Shown here: positions 12,881 to 26,700 of the stretch, piece by piece | Numbering within the stretch: the first letter of the stretch is position 1 | How the letters are laid out: every line of letters starts with the position of its first letter | Origin: Austropuccinia psidii | Lineage: Eukaryota; Basidiomycota; Pucciniomycetes; Pucciniales; Sphaerophragmiaceae | Reading direction: 5' to 3' | Length of the DNA stretch: 64,000 nucleotides | Assembly: GCA_023105745.1 (NCBI GenBank) | Contig: JALGQZ010000011.1 | Coordinates: 49,772,698 to 49,836,697, forward strand | The notes under the pieces: generated by a model | Database searches by the model: none | Seen by the model: the letters and a program-made list of their open reading frames with translations, nothing else | Told to the model about the DNA's origin: nothing | Position numbers and translations under genes: made by a program

Positions 12881-13950
12881 ACTAAAATGGGCATTCTAGA
12901 GAAAATTATTTATAGCTGCAATAGGAAAAAATGGAATGGAAAAAGGTCATTTTAAAGAACTGTATTTATTTACCCAAAATTAAAGGAAGAAAGTCCTTCC
13001 AAACATTATCTCAAAGGCTAAACTATGATCCATAAGAGGCCAAGTATCAGAGAAGTGGCTTTCCTGAGTTTTTAAAAAATTGAAATGTGAAATACTCTTA
13101 GGAAAAGGAATGGGAAGGGGGCCATTTTTAAAATTGAAAATATATTTCTATTTCACAAAAATAATCATTGATTTCCCCATAATTCCTGAGAATTTTGTAA
13201 CCAATGGACAAAATGCTACTTTTTAGTTCATGGGAAATTTTAATTATGGTGGAAATGGGACAAAAAAAGTAGGGCAAAGGGAAATTCATCACTATTTCGG
13301 TGAATTATTCTTCCATTAAGCAAAGTGTCCTAAAGTAGAAGCCTCCAAGGAAAAAATTGTAGTTTTAAGTTCAAATAAAAAGGGATTATGGTAGAATTGG
13401 GTCAAAACTTCATAAAAAGGGGCCATTTCTCAAGTTTTCATTGGAAAACTCTTGCATGAAAGCAAAACTAAGTGTCCTGAAGCGACTTGTAAGGTCTCGG
13501 AATGCAAAATAACAGCCAAGTATTGGCCAAAATGGCTATTTCAGAGCTCCCGCAAAACAGAAATAATGACAGAAGTGCGTCAAAAGAGAAATTTAGAGTA
13601 CCATTTTTGTGAATCCAGTGAGCTGAGATTGCATTAAAACAGAACTTAGTTCTCACGGAATTTCAAAAAAGTGGTCACCTCCTTAGAAAAACATGCATTT
13701 TTGAGTTGAAATAAAAATCCGATTATAGAGGAAGTGCACCAAAAGACCAGATAAAAGGGCCATTTTGAATAGTTACAGCTAATGAGACTTGAACTATAAT
13801 GTGAATGAGAGCCCCAAATTGTTTGAAAGATCTCATTATTCCCGAAAAATTGTCAAGTCCTTTCCAGAATAATTATTTTTCAGCTCATTAGAAACTTTTA
13901 TTATTTTGGAATTAGTCCCATTGAGCAATTATCTTGGTATTGGTACAATA
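12880..13950 (+). repeat. Degenerate tandem repeat, period roughly 140-175 bp
   Basis: A composite motif recurs with the same internal order: a TxAGTTCA or GAGTTGAAATA start, then a TTATGGxGGAAxTGGGxCAAAA-like block, then an AAAAGGGCCATTTT-like block. Starts are visible near 12913, 13070, 13224, 13362, 13540, 13703 and 13879, giving spacings of about 140-178 bp. Units are highly diverged, so this would be an old satellite or an expanded part of a retroelement leader. Short ORFs at 13452-13656 on both strands fall inside units and look incidental. Confidence 0.45.
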
Positions 13951-16900
13951 CTTATTTGACTAGAGAAACAATCCACTTATCATATTCAAAATCCCTTCAA
14001 ATCCTAAGTCATTTTTTTGACAGAAATAGCATCAAATTACAGTAACCATTTGTTTATTTATAAGAATTTTTGTTAATTTTCATTAGTTTATAAGTACAGC
14101 TTTTAATTTTTTCAATTGATGTACCAAAATTTTCAAAAATATTGCATCTTTTCCTTAGCAGATGAAAAATACAATTGAAATAACAAAATAAATTTCTTCA
14201 ATAAGACTCCAGAAGGACATACCACCAAGTAAATAATCACAGCTCATGACATTGGAAATAATTTAAATGTGAGAATCCTTTTCCAAAGCATTTGAATTTG
14301 TATTTTTGGATGTGTTATATCTAGCATTACATGGAATATTTTGTGTGTCTATTGTGATAATGCAGCTGTTTTTCCAATTTTATAAAATATTTATGGCTAT
14401 TATTTTGAGGAGAGCTTGAAAGAAAGGATTAAAACAAGGAGTGGAGGTAAAAATTACAAAATTGGAGGTTAATAAAGAATTTTTGAATGATGATTTCAAT
14501 CCATTAGGTGAGATGTTGGGATTTGGGAAGATATTTCTACTTTTAGCTTTGAAGAGGTTATAATCATTCACAATTTGGTGGTGACGGGAGGCTATATGAG
14601 CCAATTGGAACATCCATTTATAGAGGCTTTGTTCCTGCGAGAAATATCGTAAATATGTGGCTTATGAGATACATAATTATTTTTGAAGGATCTGGAGCTT
14701 TAAACATGATTTCAGGGGAAACAGGAAATTTGGTAATTCAGGTTGAAAAAGGACCCCAAGTGATAAATATAGATTAAAAGTAAAAGGGTATTATATGATG
14801 TAATTGTAGATTACTATATCTCATTAGTTTCAATGAGTATTGAAAGTTCAAACATAAATTCTCCCAGCTGCAATCAAAATCTCCTGTAAACAAGCTGGCT
14901 GCACCTATCTATGTGTGTTTAATCAATAATTGAGGTACAGCTTTCATATGGGATGAAAGCATTATATTTTCACAAGGAATACTGGGAAAAGGGAGGAAAT
15001 TACAGGCCGATCCATCAAAGCTTTATTTTTTAAATTTTTAACAGTTTTAATAGAAATAAACTTCCATTAGCTCATGTGAATCAAGGGAGGATTCAGTAAT
15101 TTTCCATAAAATAAGCTTATTGTCAAAATATGGGTAGAGCTTATTGGTCTATAGTCTATTTAAGTCCCTTATTCTATTTGACTTAAAAATCAAATCATCA
15201 AATATTCCTCAATAATTCATAATATTCATATCATTGGATCAACAGTTTTTCTTTTTAAATTTCAATTAATCTAAATATAGTCTCAAAGATATAGCATGAA
15301 TAGTGAATTCCTTAATCATATATTTAATATTTCTTCACATGCTCTTGGTATATAAGATCTTCCAGCTTTTCCAACATGATAAAACAGTAATTAAAATCTT
15401 TCAAATTGCATATCTCACAGATGTATAGCTCATTAATTTCTTAAGAAGATTAACATGACGTCCTGTATGTGGTATTCGTATTATAAGACAGCGCCATTGA
15501 ATTTGGAAATATTCTCCTTAGAAAGTCACCAATATTACCCGCCCGTAAGTAAAATTATAAAATTGTACTTTTTTAAGATAATCATAAATATATAGATTCA
15601 AAAAATACATAATCACGAATTAGTCAGATATACCCCCCCTGGTTCTGATTAGTTCTTCTCTGCGAAGGAGCCAGGACAAGGGATTATTTTTAGTAGAAAA
15701 ATTGAAGTACTTGAGAAATATTAATTTATCCTGACTTCCAAATAATAAATTCAGAAATTCAGGACTCTATTTAAAGACTCAAATGTTTCTAAACATGTTT
15801 TTTTTGTAACTCAGAAGCTTATTGAATTAGTGAAGGAAAATATTGACTGTGAACTATGATATTCATCCTATGTAAAAATGGGTATTGATATGCTCAAATT
15901 TATTAAGTATTTAAACATTTAAAGCCCTTACCTCCTGGAAAATATGTAACAATCTTTTTTCCCTTAATAAAATCTTGAAAGAACATATTGAGCACATCTA
16001 CATGTAAGGAGAAATCCAAATATTGAATAACATATCAAGCTTCTCCTGGAATAACCATTTTATTGATTTAATTTCAGAGACTTTTTCTGAAAATCCTAAG
16101 CCAAGCTTATATCAGAATATTTCTAGCACCATTCCTTTCCAAGTACCAGTTTATGGACATTCCAGCTCAATATTTGTATTCAAGCAGGAAAATTGAAACA
16201 CAATGACACAGATTGATCTAAATACAACTGATTGTTGAATGGTCTCTTCAGTAAGAAATGAAGGTTTTATTTCTTGAAAATAAATTTTTTAAAATATTGG
16301 GATTAATATTTCAGTAAAAATTCAGCTATTAAGTTTTATTAGGTAAATTCTGCCTCACCAATCGACAAAATTAAATAAAACCTCTTTTCTGAACTAATTT
16401 ATGATATAATTGATATCAAGAATGAAACCAGAATGACCTAAATATTAACTTCATAAAATATATTCACCAAAATAGATGAGGGTAAACTACTAAAACTTAT
16501 CCAAACAAGCTTGAGTATAGTTCTATCGGTGATTCAAAAATAAGGATTTTGCATGCAAATTTCTATTGGTATTTGATTCCAGAGTATATCCTCAACTTCT
16601 ATTCAGAAGAGGCTGTTTAAAGCTTACAGTAATGGTGATTCAAATAAAGCTTTCCATAGAGCTGGTTTTTTTTATTCAATTCTCTTGGGTTGCTCATTAG
16701 ATTCGGACTTATTTTTACCTAAAAAAGAAAAAATTGTGACAAGGAAATACATGGGTAGCCTTGGTTTATTCAAGGAATACTCTGTACTAAATCTTTTAAT
16801 ACTGATTCCCATTTTTGGCTCCATTAGATAATTAATGATACTTCCAATCCAAGTTTACACCAAAAAGAAATTGGTATCTAGTACCTTATTTCATGCCATA

Positions 16901-17620
16901 GAATGATATAGTAATGTAAAGATTACTTAAGTACCTATCAAACTTTTTGCATAAAATCCAGATGGTCCATTATAAGTGGAAATTAATGCAATTCATTATC
17001 TGAAATAATGTTTCATTCTCAATAGGACTTTATTTTTACCAATTTTCAGTTAAGATTATTCTACCAAAAACCAAAACTTTCAGGTAATTTTCAACAAAAA
17101 ATCAATCAACCCTCAATATTTTATTATTCAGCTCATGAATTCATTCAGCTGGGTATGTGTAAATGTTAAGGTTTAAGTCAAGAAAACTCAAAATTCTTGT
17201 AATATTTTAGCAATATGAGATAATACAATAAAGTTTTCAGCCAATATCAGAAAACAAATTTGTCTTGAGAACCTACTGTATCGCTCAATTAGTTCTATTC
17301 TTGCTTTGGGTGTTCACGAGATTTGAGATTTAAAATTTAATTACTGATTATATTATTAAATTACCAGAGATAATATCATTTCCTCAAGCTTAAATTCTAA
17401 ATCAAGTCATATGGGGACCGACTAATAATCATGTTTTCAAGATTCTAAAAAGTATGTTTTTCTGTGCAACTTCTTATTCATCTTCTAGCTAAATTTATTA
17501 TCTATTGGATGAGGGTTGATCCTTAGATTTCAGTAAGTCATGGAGACAGATACTGATTCATTATATAAAAAGACAATTCATTACTTTATTAAAGAATAAG
17601 GGGGTAAATTTAGGAATCCA
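13950..17620. other. No gene seen; long AT-rich stretch
   Basis: No frame with recognisable domains on either strand. The frame at 14380-14613 (-) is isolated and unremarkable. Some words resemble the repeat just upstream (for example near 16850 and 17135), so the array may once have been longer. I see no terminal repeats. Confidence 0.45.
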
Positions 17621-17625
17621 TACCA

Positions 17626-19038
17626 TGTCAGGCTGAGTCTATGAAGAGGTGATAATGACAGTATTTAAAACCTAAACTATGACTTTGATACAAATAATAA
17701 TGATAAAAAAGGTTTTAAATAGAATATAAGGGCTTTAATAAAATATTTAGTGATGGTGAGTGCTGTTGAAAGCCCTGAGTGCAGATTTACCAAGTGGATT
17801 ATTATAATCAAGTCTAAAATGATTAATATTATGATTATACCTAATTATTTCCAAGATTATAACTGTTTTTGAGAGTTTTACTATGTATGAATTCAAGAGA
17901 AGGATGGTGATTCCTTTTTTGGGCAGAGAAAGGTCTCTTTTTATCCTGAAATTGGGTAAAAAGGTCCTCTAGACCGTTTCACATAGATGAAGTGAAGATT
18001 TTTCACTTCAGAGTACTGGCTTGTTGTTTCCACAAGGCCTGTATACTCTGTATTGGGCTCAAATGTTGTTTTGAAACCACATCTGGGAAGTTTTCACCTA
18101 TACAGGGTTAAAATTTACATCTGGGGACCACACAGCCCTCTTCTGATGTGTATGACGCTTAGAATGCTGTAAAGAACCTGTATGAGACCCCAGTATTGAA
18201 TGAGCTATAAGTTATTTAAGTATAAACATTCTCCTTTGTCTGTTTTACACCTCATAATCATGTTAATGGGATATTATACCATGGAAAAAGGTGTATTGGC
18301 CCAATTGTGGGACTTTAACCTTAAAACTTCTATTGCTTTGTCAGTTTTTGAGACATTAAGCTCAAAGTTGGTTTATTGTATATCCCTGGATTATATATAC
18401 ACAATGGTAACTCATTTTGTATGGGTAACATTAAACATGGTAAAGTTATGCGATGTACAATGTTTGTTATTCAGATATATGATTATCTCAATATCTGTAT
18501 GGAGCTTGTTTGCTCCATAACTTTTGTTCTAGATGATATATGGGGGGAAAATGGCACCATAAGATATCCTTGATTGTTTTCTTTCCAAAAGGACCCCACT
18601 TTAAGTATCTCACACTGAAACTGTAGAAGTTAGATGAGAGGTGAATATTTTATTCACCTTTATTTAGCCTTATTTTGGCCATAACCTCTGTAGTTTTTGT
18701 GTTAGCTCAGTTTGGCTAGTACCACTGGATAGCCCTGCCTTGGAGCTTCAATTTTAATATCCATTTTCTGGGTTTCAGCCTTTTCCTCTGGCTTTTGGAT
18801 TAGAGGTGAAAATTAAGGTTTATGCTCAGCAACAACTTTGAGCAGGAATAACTTTGTTATTCTTTGTCCTATGATGATGGGACTTGTATATTTGGAAATA
18901 GGTTATTTTCCTCTTTCTTTTGATACCTTTTGAGCTGGTTTGTCTCAGTTCCATGTTTTGGTGGTATCTTAGCTTTACCATTGGCTTATGGTATTTGGCT
19001 GTCATGCTTGTGCTCTGGTTTTGAGCCACAGGCTGACA
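17626..19038 (+). repeat. Solo LTR (copy B) with 5-bp target-site duplication
   Basis: The 1413-bp unit starts TGTCAGGCTGAG and ends CAGGCTGACA, giving short inverted termini TGTCAG...CTGACA. It is flanked on both sides by TACCA (17621-17625 and 19039-19043), a 5-bp duplication as made by Gypsy integrases. No internal element is attached, so it arose by LTR-LTR recombination or is a non-autonomous unit. A related copy sits inverted at 4014-5431 and a worn one near 10160-10850. ORFs inside (18200-18573, 18826-19112) look incidental. Preserved ends and duplication suggest it is younger than most neighbours. Confidence 0.85.
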
Positions 19039-19043
19039 TACCA

Positions 19044-20130
19044 GGTCATTATCATTTTATGTGTTTAATTTTACAATTACTTCATTATGTTAATTTAAGA
19101 GGTATCATGTAGCCCTTATGGACTACATATCATTTAAAAGTTGATCAATGCTAAGTTTGTCTTCTACCAAATCATAAACACTCATTTATGAAATGAGATC
19201 ATTGTTATCTCAATAGGTCATATTTATTATCTCATTACCTCTTACTCAACCTAAATCCCCTTTTGAATTATTGTTTTACCTAATATAACTTTAGTCCTTT
19301 CTCTTTTTCTCTACTTGAATGTTCATTACCATAAATTTTATTCTTAATTTTATCACACCTTCCATTTTGTTCATTTGAATCCATTCCCACTCTTCTTTCA
19401 TATTAATTATTACAGTTGTTTGTTTTTCAGGAATTTTTATACTTTGTTCATTATTAGTAAAATAATTTGGTTTTGTCAGAATTCTTTCCCTTCTTCATTT
19501 AATTAATGATTATTTACTCTGGCTCAACTTAAATAGTATCATAGGATTATCAGAGATAAAAAATAATAATTTCCAGAAACAAATATCACTTGATTCAAAA
19601 TTTGATACAATTAAGACACTACCTTATTGTAACATTCCTGAAAAAGTAATTATCTTAGTTGTTAATTCTTTTTCTTATAAGTTACTTAATATGGATATGG
19701 TCTAAATATTATTTAACTGGTTGAATGAAGCCCGCTCCCTAAATTGACTACTTAAGAAATCAACTAATTTAATTAATTGTAATAATTTCTATTTTTGAAG
19801 GAAAAGTTTCAAACCTCAATGACTAAAATCCCCATTTTTTATTCACAATTATGAGAAGGGTATACTCATGACCAGAATATTGAAATTTCTGGAAAAATAA
19901 AAACCTCAATCAAGCTCACAAACTTACCAAAATTAGTTCAATCCTACCTTACATTTGACAAACCCTTGGTAATAAGCTCATTTAGATTGTGGAAATATTT
20001 CCAGAAAGAATTGATTATTAATTTATTGCCTTACCTTAACCAGTTTTATGACAGGAATCATATGACTCTGAAATCTTACTTGAGACTAAATGATTGTGAA
20101 GAATCAATATTTTCCTCCAATATGGCTATT
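19044..20130. other. No gene seen
   Basis: AT-rich sequence between the solo LTR duplication and the start of chromovirus LTR homology. No convincing frame; the ORF at 19966-20196 has no recognised domain and overlaps the LTR edge. Confidence 0.45.
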
Positions 20131-20900
20131 GAACATTGGCTCTCTGGGAATAAAAGAGTTTCCTGTCACTCAGTACTCAGAAAAATTTCTTTGTAGAATT
20201 CAAAGAATTAAATAACTAGAGAAAAAGACATATTTCTGTAATAAGTAAAATTTAAGTACAAAATGGTATTCAAATGAGAAAAGAAATCCAATGTCCAAAG
20301 ATCCAACAAATTAAGTCTTTAATAACTTTTTTAAACTTTCAGAAAGAAAAATGGAATAAGAAAAGTCTATTACCACCAATATTCAGTAACAGGAGAAAAA
20401 AGGGGTGAGAATTATTTTCTTAATAGTATCAGTATTTACCATCAAGATAACAGAAAATAAAGAAAAAGTGTAATCTTAGTAGATTCATTATCTAGGGGAG
20501 AAACCCCCAGGGCTTAGAAGGATGCTTTTATATGTGAAAAATTGAGAGCTTGAATCCTTCAGGCTGAAAGCTAATATTTATGGAACTTTGAAGCTGAAAT
20601 GACTGCTTGAGGAAAAATAAACCTTCCCAGATTTGGAACTGAATTGGTTTTAATAATTCTCCCAAGCTCTGTGGTTGAAATACAGGCTTCTATGGGAGAA
20701 GACCATATTGGATGAGTATGGTTGCCAATGTGGATTCTTAGAGATTCAACACTTGACAGCTGGTTTGGAACTTCCTCTTAGAGCTCTCTGGAAGTAAAAT
20801 CTGCAAGTACTCCCTTGGGGTAATACTTAATATTTCAACTGAAACAACACTTGATTAATGAGTTTATTGTTGCTTATGAAAAAACGTTTTCTTGAGCCCT
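20130..20900 (-). repeat. Chromovirus 3' LTR remnant (approximate limits)
   Basis: Shares ordered blocks in direct orientation with 31412-31950: GGCTCTxxGGGAAT, AAATCCAATGxCCAAAGAT, TTACCACCAATAT and CTTAATA...AGTATTxACxATCAA. Because the element reads right to left, this left copy is the 3' LTR. The portion from about 20690 to 21480 also matches 6800-7480. Exact ends cannot be read. Confidence 0.6.
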
Positions 20901-21483
20901 GAGTTTGCCTCTTGAATTATTGTTTATTGAGGGCTGGAAAGGTATCTTAAACTGAAGAACGGTCCCTTTAAATTGTTATCATTGCATTTATGGTGAAAAA
21001 AGGTTCATAATGGTGTATAACACCACATATGGAACTTCCATTTATTCAAGGAATAAGTGCCCCAAAGGTCCTCTGAAAGGTTTCCTTGACTAATGGGAAA
21101 AGTGGAATTTTATGGGCTTCAGGTTTTTGCTGAGTTTTTTGACCAATTTTGGGGTTCTTGACCAAAACAATATTAAAAGAGAATAGAACTTCATTTGCAC
21201 AAAAATGCACGAAATTTGCAAATCTAACAATACAGCCCAATATGACTATTTGGATATATTCCCCTTTTCTGATGGTAAAATGGAATAAAAGGGGAAAATA
21301 CAAAAAGCACAAATTTCTCAAAACTTTTAAACTTCAAAAAACTTTATTTAAAGCCAAAATGACTCAATATTGCCATTTGGAATAAGTCTACCTTTCTGCA
21401 TGTGAAATGCCCAAGATTTCCCAAATTCATAAAATAGAAAAAAATGCACTTGGTTTGGTGAAGGGTCTAGGTGGGCCCCAGAT

Positions 21484-21567
21484 TATGGAATTGCCAATTT
21501 GGCAAAGTAATATGAATATGGACAAATTGGCAAGGGATTATGAATATGTCCAAATTGGCCAGGGATG
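21484..21567 (+). repeat. Three-unit 28-bp tandem repeat
   Basis: Three adjacent 28-base units share the core ATGAATATGxxCAAATTGGC; the second (21512-21539) and third (21540-21567) are most alike, the first (21484-21511) is more diverged. It lies between the 3' LTR-like area and the chromodomain relic of the chromovirus. Confidence 0.7.
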
Positions 21568-22379
21568 ATGGATACAGCAAAATGAATATGGAAATAATTG
21601 CTATAATTTTATTGAAGGGGTGTGATTGTCCATGTTTTTGACAGTACCCTCCACCTTGAAAGGTGAGATCCTGAGAAAAATTACAATTTAAAGCTTGTTG
21701 GAAGCTAATTGAAATAATTTTAAGATAGGGAATGAAGAGGAGTAATTCTTGAAGATAAAATTAAATATGATATTAATGCTTTCACATTATTTTGGGATTA
21801 CTTTATCTTCATTTTACACTTAATTTTGTACTTTATTAAATTTTAAATGGTTCTTATGGTTGAATAAAATAAAAATATAATGATAAAGAGAAACAAAGAA
21901 TCAAGATGAAAGAAGTAAGAGAAAGAAGTTTTGTATGAGGAGTTTTCAATGTTGATCACAGAGGCTATAAATTGAGCTTAATTGGCCAATCAAACTGGAA
22001 AATAAATATTGATACCAGGTTCTCACAGAGTGGAAAACATGAGGCTTTGACAGATTTTATATGCCTCAGGGAATTTCACACCAGGAAAAAAACTTATGTT
22101 TGGTAATTACCACTCCCTTCAATAACATAAAACAAAAATTAATTGGTGAAGAATCATATTAAAATAATGAATTTATTGGATATTTGGCATGGAAACTGCA
22201 CCATTTTCCCAAGTTAAAATGGCCATAAACATGAAATTGAAGCTGCATGCTTGGCCATATTCCTGTGTACAAAGAGAAAAAAAGGTCTTTCAGAGTTTCC
22301 GAGGTTATTCTGATGGCAATTATGGGTGAAATTTTATTGTAAGTGCATACTAGGAGAGTAAATCACTTTTTGTCCTCTT

Positions 22380-23779
22380 TCCTATATCAAGCACTTCCCA
22401 AAAGACAATTTGAGGAGAATTTTTCCCTGGCTTATTAGGATATAAGTTATGCAAGTACTTGAAAATTTAAGGGGAGTTCTTGAGATTTTCAGCTGGTTCC
22501 CAAGTTTATTTTTCTGGTTCTTCAGTTAATTTTTTCCACTCTACTAAGTACCATGATTTCCCTCTTCTGATATTAGAATTCAAGACCTTAGAGACTTGCC
22601 ATTCTTTCTTCTCTTATACTTTGACTGGAGGAGGAGAATCCTGATGGGGGTTTGGGATTGAGCAAGTCTTAATAGGTTCAAGAAGGGAAATATGGAGGAC
22701 AGAAGGGACTTTATTCCATTTCTTTGGAAGATTAAGGTGATTTTCATGTGAACCTACTTTATTAAAGATTTAAAAGGGACCAAAAAATCTTTCTGAAATT
22801 TTCTTGGTGTGTCTTGTTTAACATATGTTCTTTAAAGAAAATTTTACCATATCACCAGGGTTTAAGACAGGTTAATTTGCTCTAATTTTGTCTAAATACT
22901 TCCTAAGCCTTTTCATGGAAGTTTAAGATTTTTTCTTGACCTCTTTTTGTATTGATTTCAATTTTTAAGATAAATTTCCAGCAGGAGTGTCTTGAGTATC
23001 CTTAGCTTAATCAAGTAGAAAATATCTTCCATCAACTGTGAGAAATAGTTATTGCTTTTTTGAAGATTTATCAGAATTATTGTATTTACGTTTAGCCAGG
23101 GGGATTAAGGTGTTCCAATCATCTTTATTATAACCAACATACATTGAAATTATGTTTCTGATTTCTGATTTACCATATCTTTCTGACCATAAGCTTCAGC
23201 ATAATATGCAGCTGAAAGATCTCTTCAATATTGAGCTTCTTAAAAAGCTTGGTCCAAAAAGAAAAAAAGAAGGGAACCTCTATCCCTGAAAATTATTGAT
23301 GGAATCCCATTCTTTGAGAAAGCAATATTGATAAATAAATTGGAAAAATACAAATAAGTTATTGAAGACATTTTTAGAATTAATTACGCCATTTTTTAGA
23401 ATCTTTCTACTATTACCAATATTGGGTCAAAAGATTTGGTCAGGAGAATTTGAGTGATGAAGTCCATTTGGATAGCAATCCAAGAACCAGTTAAAATTGA
23501 AAGAGGATTGAGTAATCCAAATATCTTGTGATAAATATTCTTCTTTTCTTGAACAATGTTGACATAAAGAAAAAAAACCTTGATTAATTGAGTCGTTCCA
23601 GAACAGTTAAAAGACCACTTGAAAAGTGTGAGACTTTTTTCTTTACCAGGATGACCAGCCATATGAGACTAATCATAATTTTGAAGGATATTGAGCTGAC
23701 TGATGGGGTAATTGGAGAACATCATTCAATATTCTAATAGAAGGAATTTGGAAGAGGGAACAAGATAGTAATTCTCAAC
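22380..23779 (-). pseudogene. Chromovirus integrase and chromodomain, decayed
   Basis: On the minus strand: QLNILQN near 23705, AGHPGKEK at about 23635-23660, a FGLLNPL block, then MDFITQ at about 23455-23475, carrying the first catalytic Asp. Next come an IIFRDRGSL block near 23275-23300 (second Asp retained), PAGN and NPGDMV blocks near 22990 and 22850, and a HISLLEP block near 22680. The chromodomain at about 22480-22580 reads WYLVEWKKL, then a stop, then TWEPAENL, so the aromatic cage residues are still visible. The HHCC finger keeps only its first histidine region. Chromodomains steer such elements to modified chromatin. This copy cannot be expressed whole. Confidence 0.85.
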
Positions 23780-23782
23780 AGA
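23780..23782. other. Target-site duplication AGA (left)
   Basis: AGA directly abuts the left end of the inserted 3.53 kb DNA transposon and is repeated at 27314-27316. Confidence 0.6.
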
Positions 23783-26700
23783 CACCATGAGCAAGGTGGC
23801 TACACCTGAGAGCAGGTGTTGCATTTGGTATTTGACATGGTAGTTAGATTGGATGCAGGTTGGAGATAGGAAATAAATTAAATTTAGAAATAGAATTTTT
23901 GGAAGAAATTTAAACCACATATGCAAGCCACAAATTATCAATTCAGTTGACTCAATATCAGTGCTTTGCTGTAATTGTCAAATTTATATAATTAAAAAAT
24001 ACATTATTGAAGAACTCATTCAGAAATTTTCTCTTTCTTGATGTTTTTATCACTTTTTATCATTTTATTTACAAAAAAATCAACCTTCAGAGTCTTTCTT
24101 ACATATTTTTATATTTATCTTTCAGTTTAAATATTAATTCTCTTTCAAAATTATTTAATGGGACCATAGATGAATGATATTGAAGCTGTAACCCTTCAAG
24201 TTTGAAAGAAAACTCTCATAATTTAAAATTCCTTGAAGAACTTGGGACTTTCTTCAAATATAAATATCATAAAAGTAAAATTAATGCATTCCTTTAGGTT
24301 TCTGGAGAATTAAATTTCTTTCTCCATTGATACCAACTGAAATTCACATTGTATTTTCTTCTGGAGAAATTATCAATTCTGATTTGACCACCTTTATCTA
24401 GTGAATAACCTTAACAGTGAAAATCCAAGATTATTTTGGGTGTTGTTTGAAGGAAATTAGGGTAGTGTCTGTATCAAGAAATTGAAGAAACCTTTTATAA
24501 TGCAACTGTTTGTGTGAAACTTGAGGATAATTAATCTTCATTTATGGATATGGCTAAACATTAGTTTAGTCAAATATGTGATGATTTAAAAACACTCTAT
24601 TAAGATATCTTGCTATTTAATTTATTGTTTTTATCATAGCTTCTGTATTCTCTAGTTTCGCTAAATTTCTACTTTAATTTCCTTTCTATTTAACCCATTT
24701 CAAAGTTATTAAGGTATATGTAGAGCTCTCCAGCCACTGGAAAATTTAAAACTGTATCTGAATTTGATGGGTTGATAGCTTCAAGTATTTGAGAATTTAT
24801 CTTTGACTTTATCAGTACTACACAATCAAAAAATAGTATTATCAAAACTAATCCAGAAAATTATTTTCCAATTTATCTGAAGTAATATTCCCCAGCTGTA
24901 TGAAGGACCCCTTTATAGACTTCCCTTAGCCATTTAACTTGATTTAATATAAAATCTCAAACAGCTATTGAAAAGAATTGGAAACTCCAGATTAGTGAGA
25001 AATTCAATTAGATATTTTCAAATGATGGGAATGCTATATAATATTATTGCAAAAAAATTTTTAGAAGTTGGTTCTTTTAAAAAATCTCAATAAATATATA
25101 TAAAGCTTCTGGTATGTTTGTGAGGCTGGCATTTCTTTGATAAGCTTTTTAATTCCAAAATATTGATAGATTGAGAATGACCAGATGTTCATAGGGTGTA
25201 GTTAAGCAGATTATATATAAAGCTCTTTCAAATGCTTTTTTCAAAATAATAGGAGGATATTTCTTGTTTTCATTTGTTATTTATTATTAATGAAAGGATC
25301 AAATAATTTATCAAAGTAGCATTTAATAAAGGGAGGACACATAATCAATCTAAAACCTCTTGGGAATTAAGGTTGAAGTGGCACAAATATTACTTCAGAG
25401 CCATGTCCACTCATAATCAAAACATGCTCTTAATTATTTTTCAATTATTCAATTTACTTTATGAAGAGCTTTCCATTGTATTTACACTGTTAATATGAGG
25501 TTGTGATTGAAATCTGTGAACGTTTTCCATTCAGAAATTCTTACTCCCATGAATAAATGTTTTTCACAAACAATGAATTAATTATAGAATTGAATGATGT
25601 ATTAAATTATTTTATCTATGAAAATATTATGATAATTTGAAATATATCTATTTTAAAATTGAATAACACTCTGTTGATCCTTGTAAAAGCAGAACAATAT
25701 AGTTAATCTTAATCTTCAAAATATTTGACCAGGATTGAAGGGAAATCAAGTTTTTTGATATTTTTTTGACATAATAACATGCTTTAAGGGAAGATATCTA
25801 TTAAGGGAAACAGTCCTTATTTATTGAAATATGGAATTATTTTAATTTCTTATTGATATTTTTGGAATTATATTGAGCTCAACATATACTCCTATTTGTG
25901 TTTCCAAAAAAATTTTTGAATCATAGATATTATTCAGTTTTATTATTGAAAGAGAAAATAAAAACACAAAAACCATAAAGAATATCTTCAAAAAATAATT
26001 AATGCAAAATGATAAAGCTACCTCAAAAAATGAAGTAGAATAATAATTATGAGAGGTGCATTTAATTTCCTTTAATTATTACAATAAAGCTTATTTAATC
26101 TTTTTTGTAGAAAATAAATAGAAAAAACTTTCTTTCTCACACTCTAAAACATTTTCTTTCATTTTTGAGTTTTGTTTCCCATCTTGTATGGTGATATTTT
26201 ATTCTGATTTTTTGATGACTTTTTTCTTTTTTATGTTCTTTTTTCAATTTTAATGAGTTTTTTTTCTTATATTTTTAAATTAGTTTCTATTTGATTATAT
26301 TCTTGTTTTTTAATGAAAATTGAATTAGAAGGCATTTTCAAGGACTGCTACTTTAAAATGTTTGATATTTGTGAATTTTGTTAAAGTACAGGTTCTGTAG
26401 AGGCTACTTATATAATATTGTCAACAATTGTCAAAAACTTTAAAGTAGCTTCCATTAAAGTACATTTACTGAAATTTTATTTGGGATTTATTTCTTTCCT
26501 CCAGTAGAAGTTTCTGTCTTTCATACAGCCCACTACTTCCCTTTTGAAGTGAGAAGTAACACCTTTACACAAGCCAGAGGAAGAGACTTTCTCTTCAAAA
26601 AAGGATGAAAATTGATGGAATTTATGAATGATAAAAAGTAATGATAAAATGAAAAAGATTATTATAATACTTAATCATTGGAATTTCTAATCAATAAATA

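Noticed and set aside
18200..18573. Two overlapping plus-strand ORFs as genes
   Set aside because: They lie wholly inside the solo LTR; the matching place in LTR copy A is not conserved as protein.
4014..19038. The two 1.4 kb LTRs as the two ends of one large element
   Set aside because: They are in inverted orientation, whereas LTRs of one element are direct repeats; copy B also has its own target duplication.
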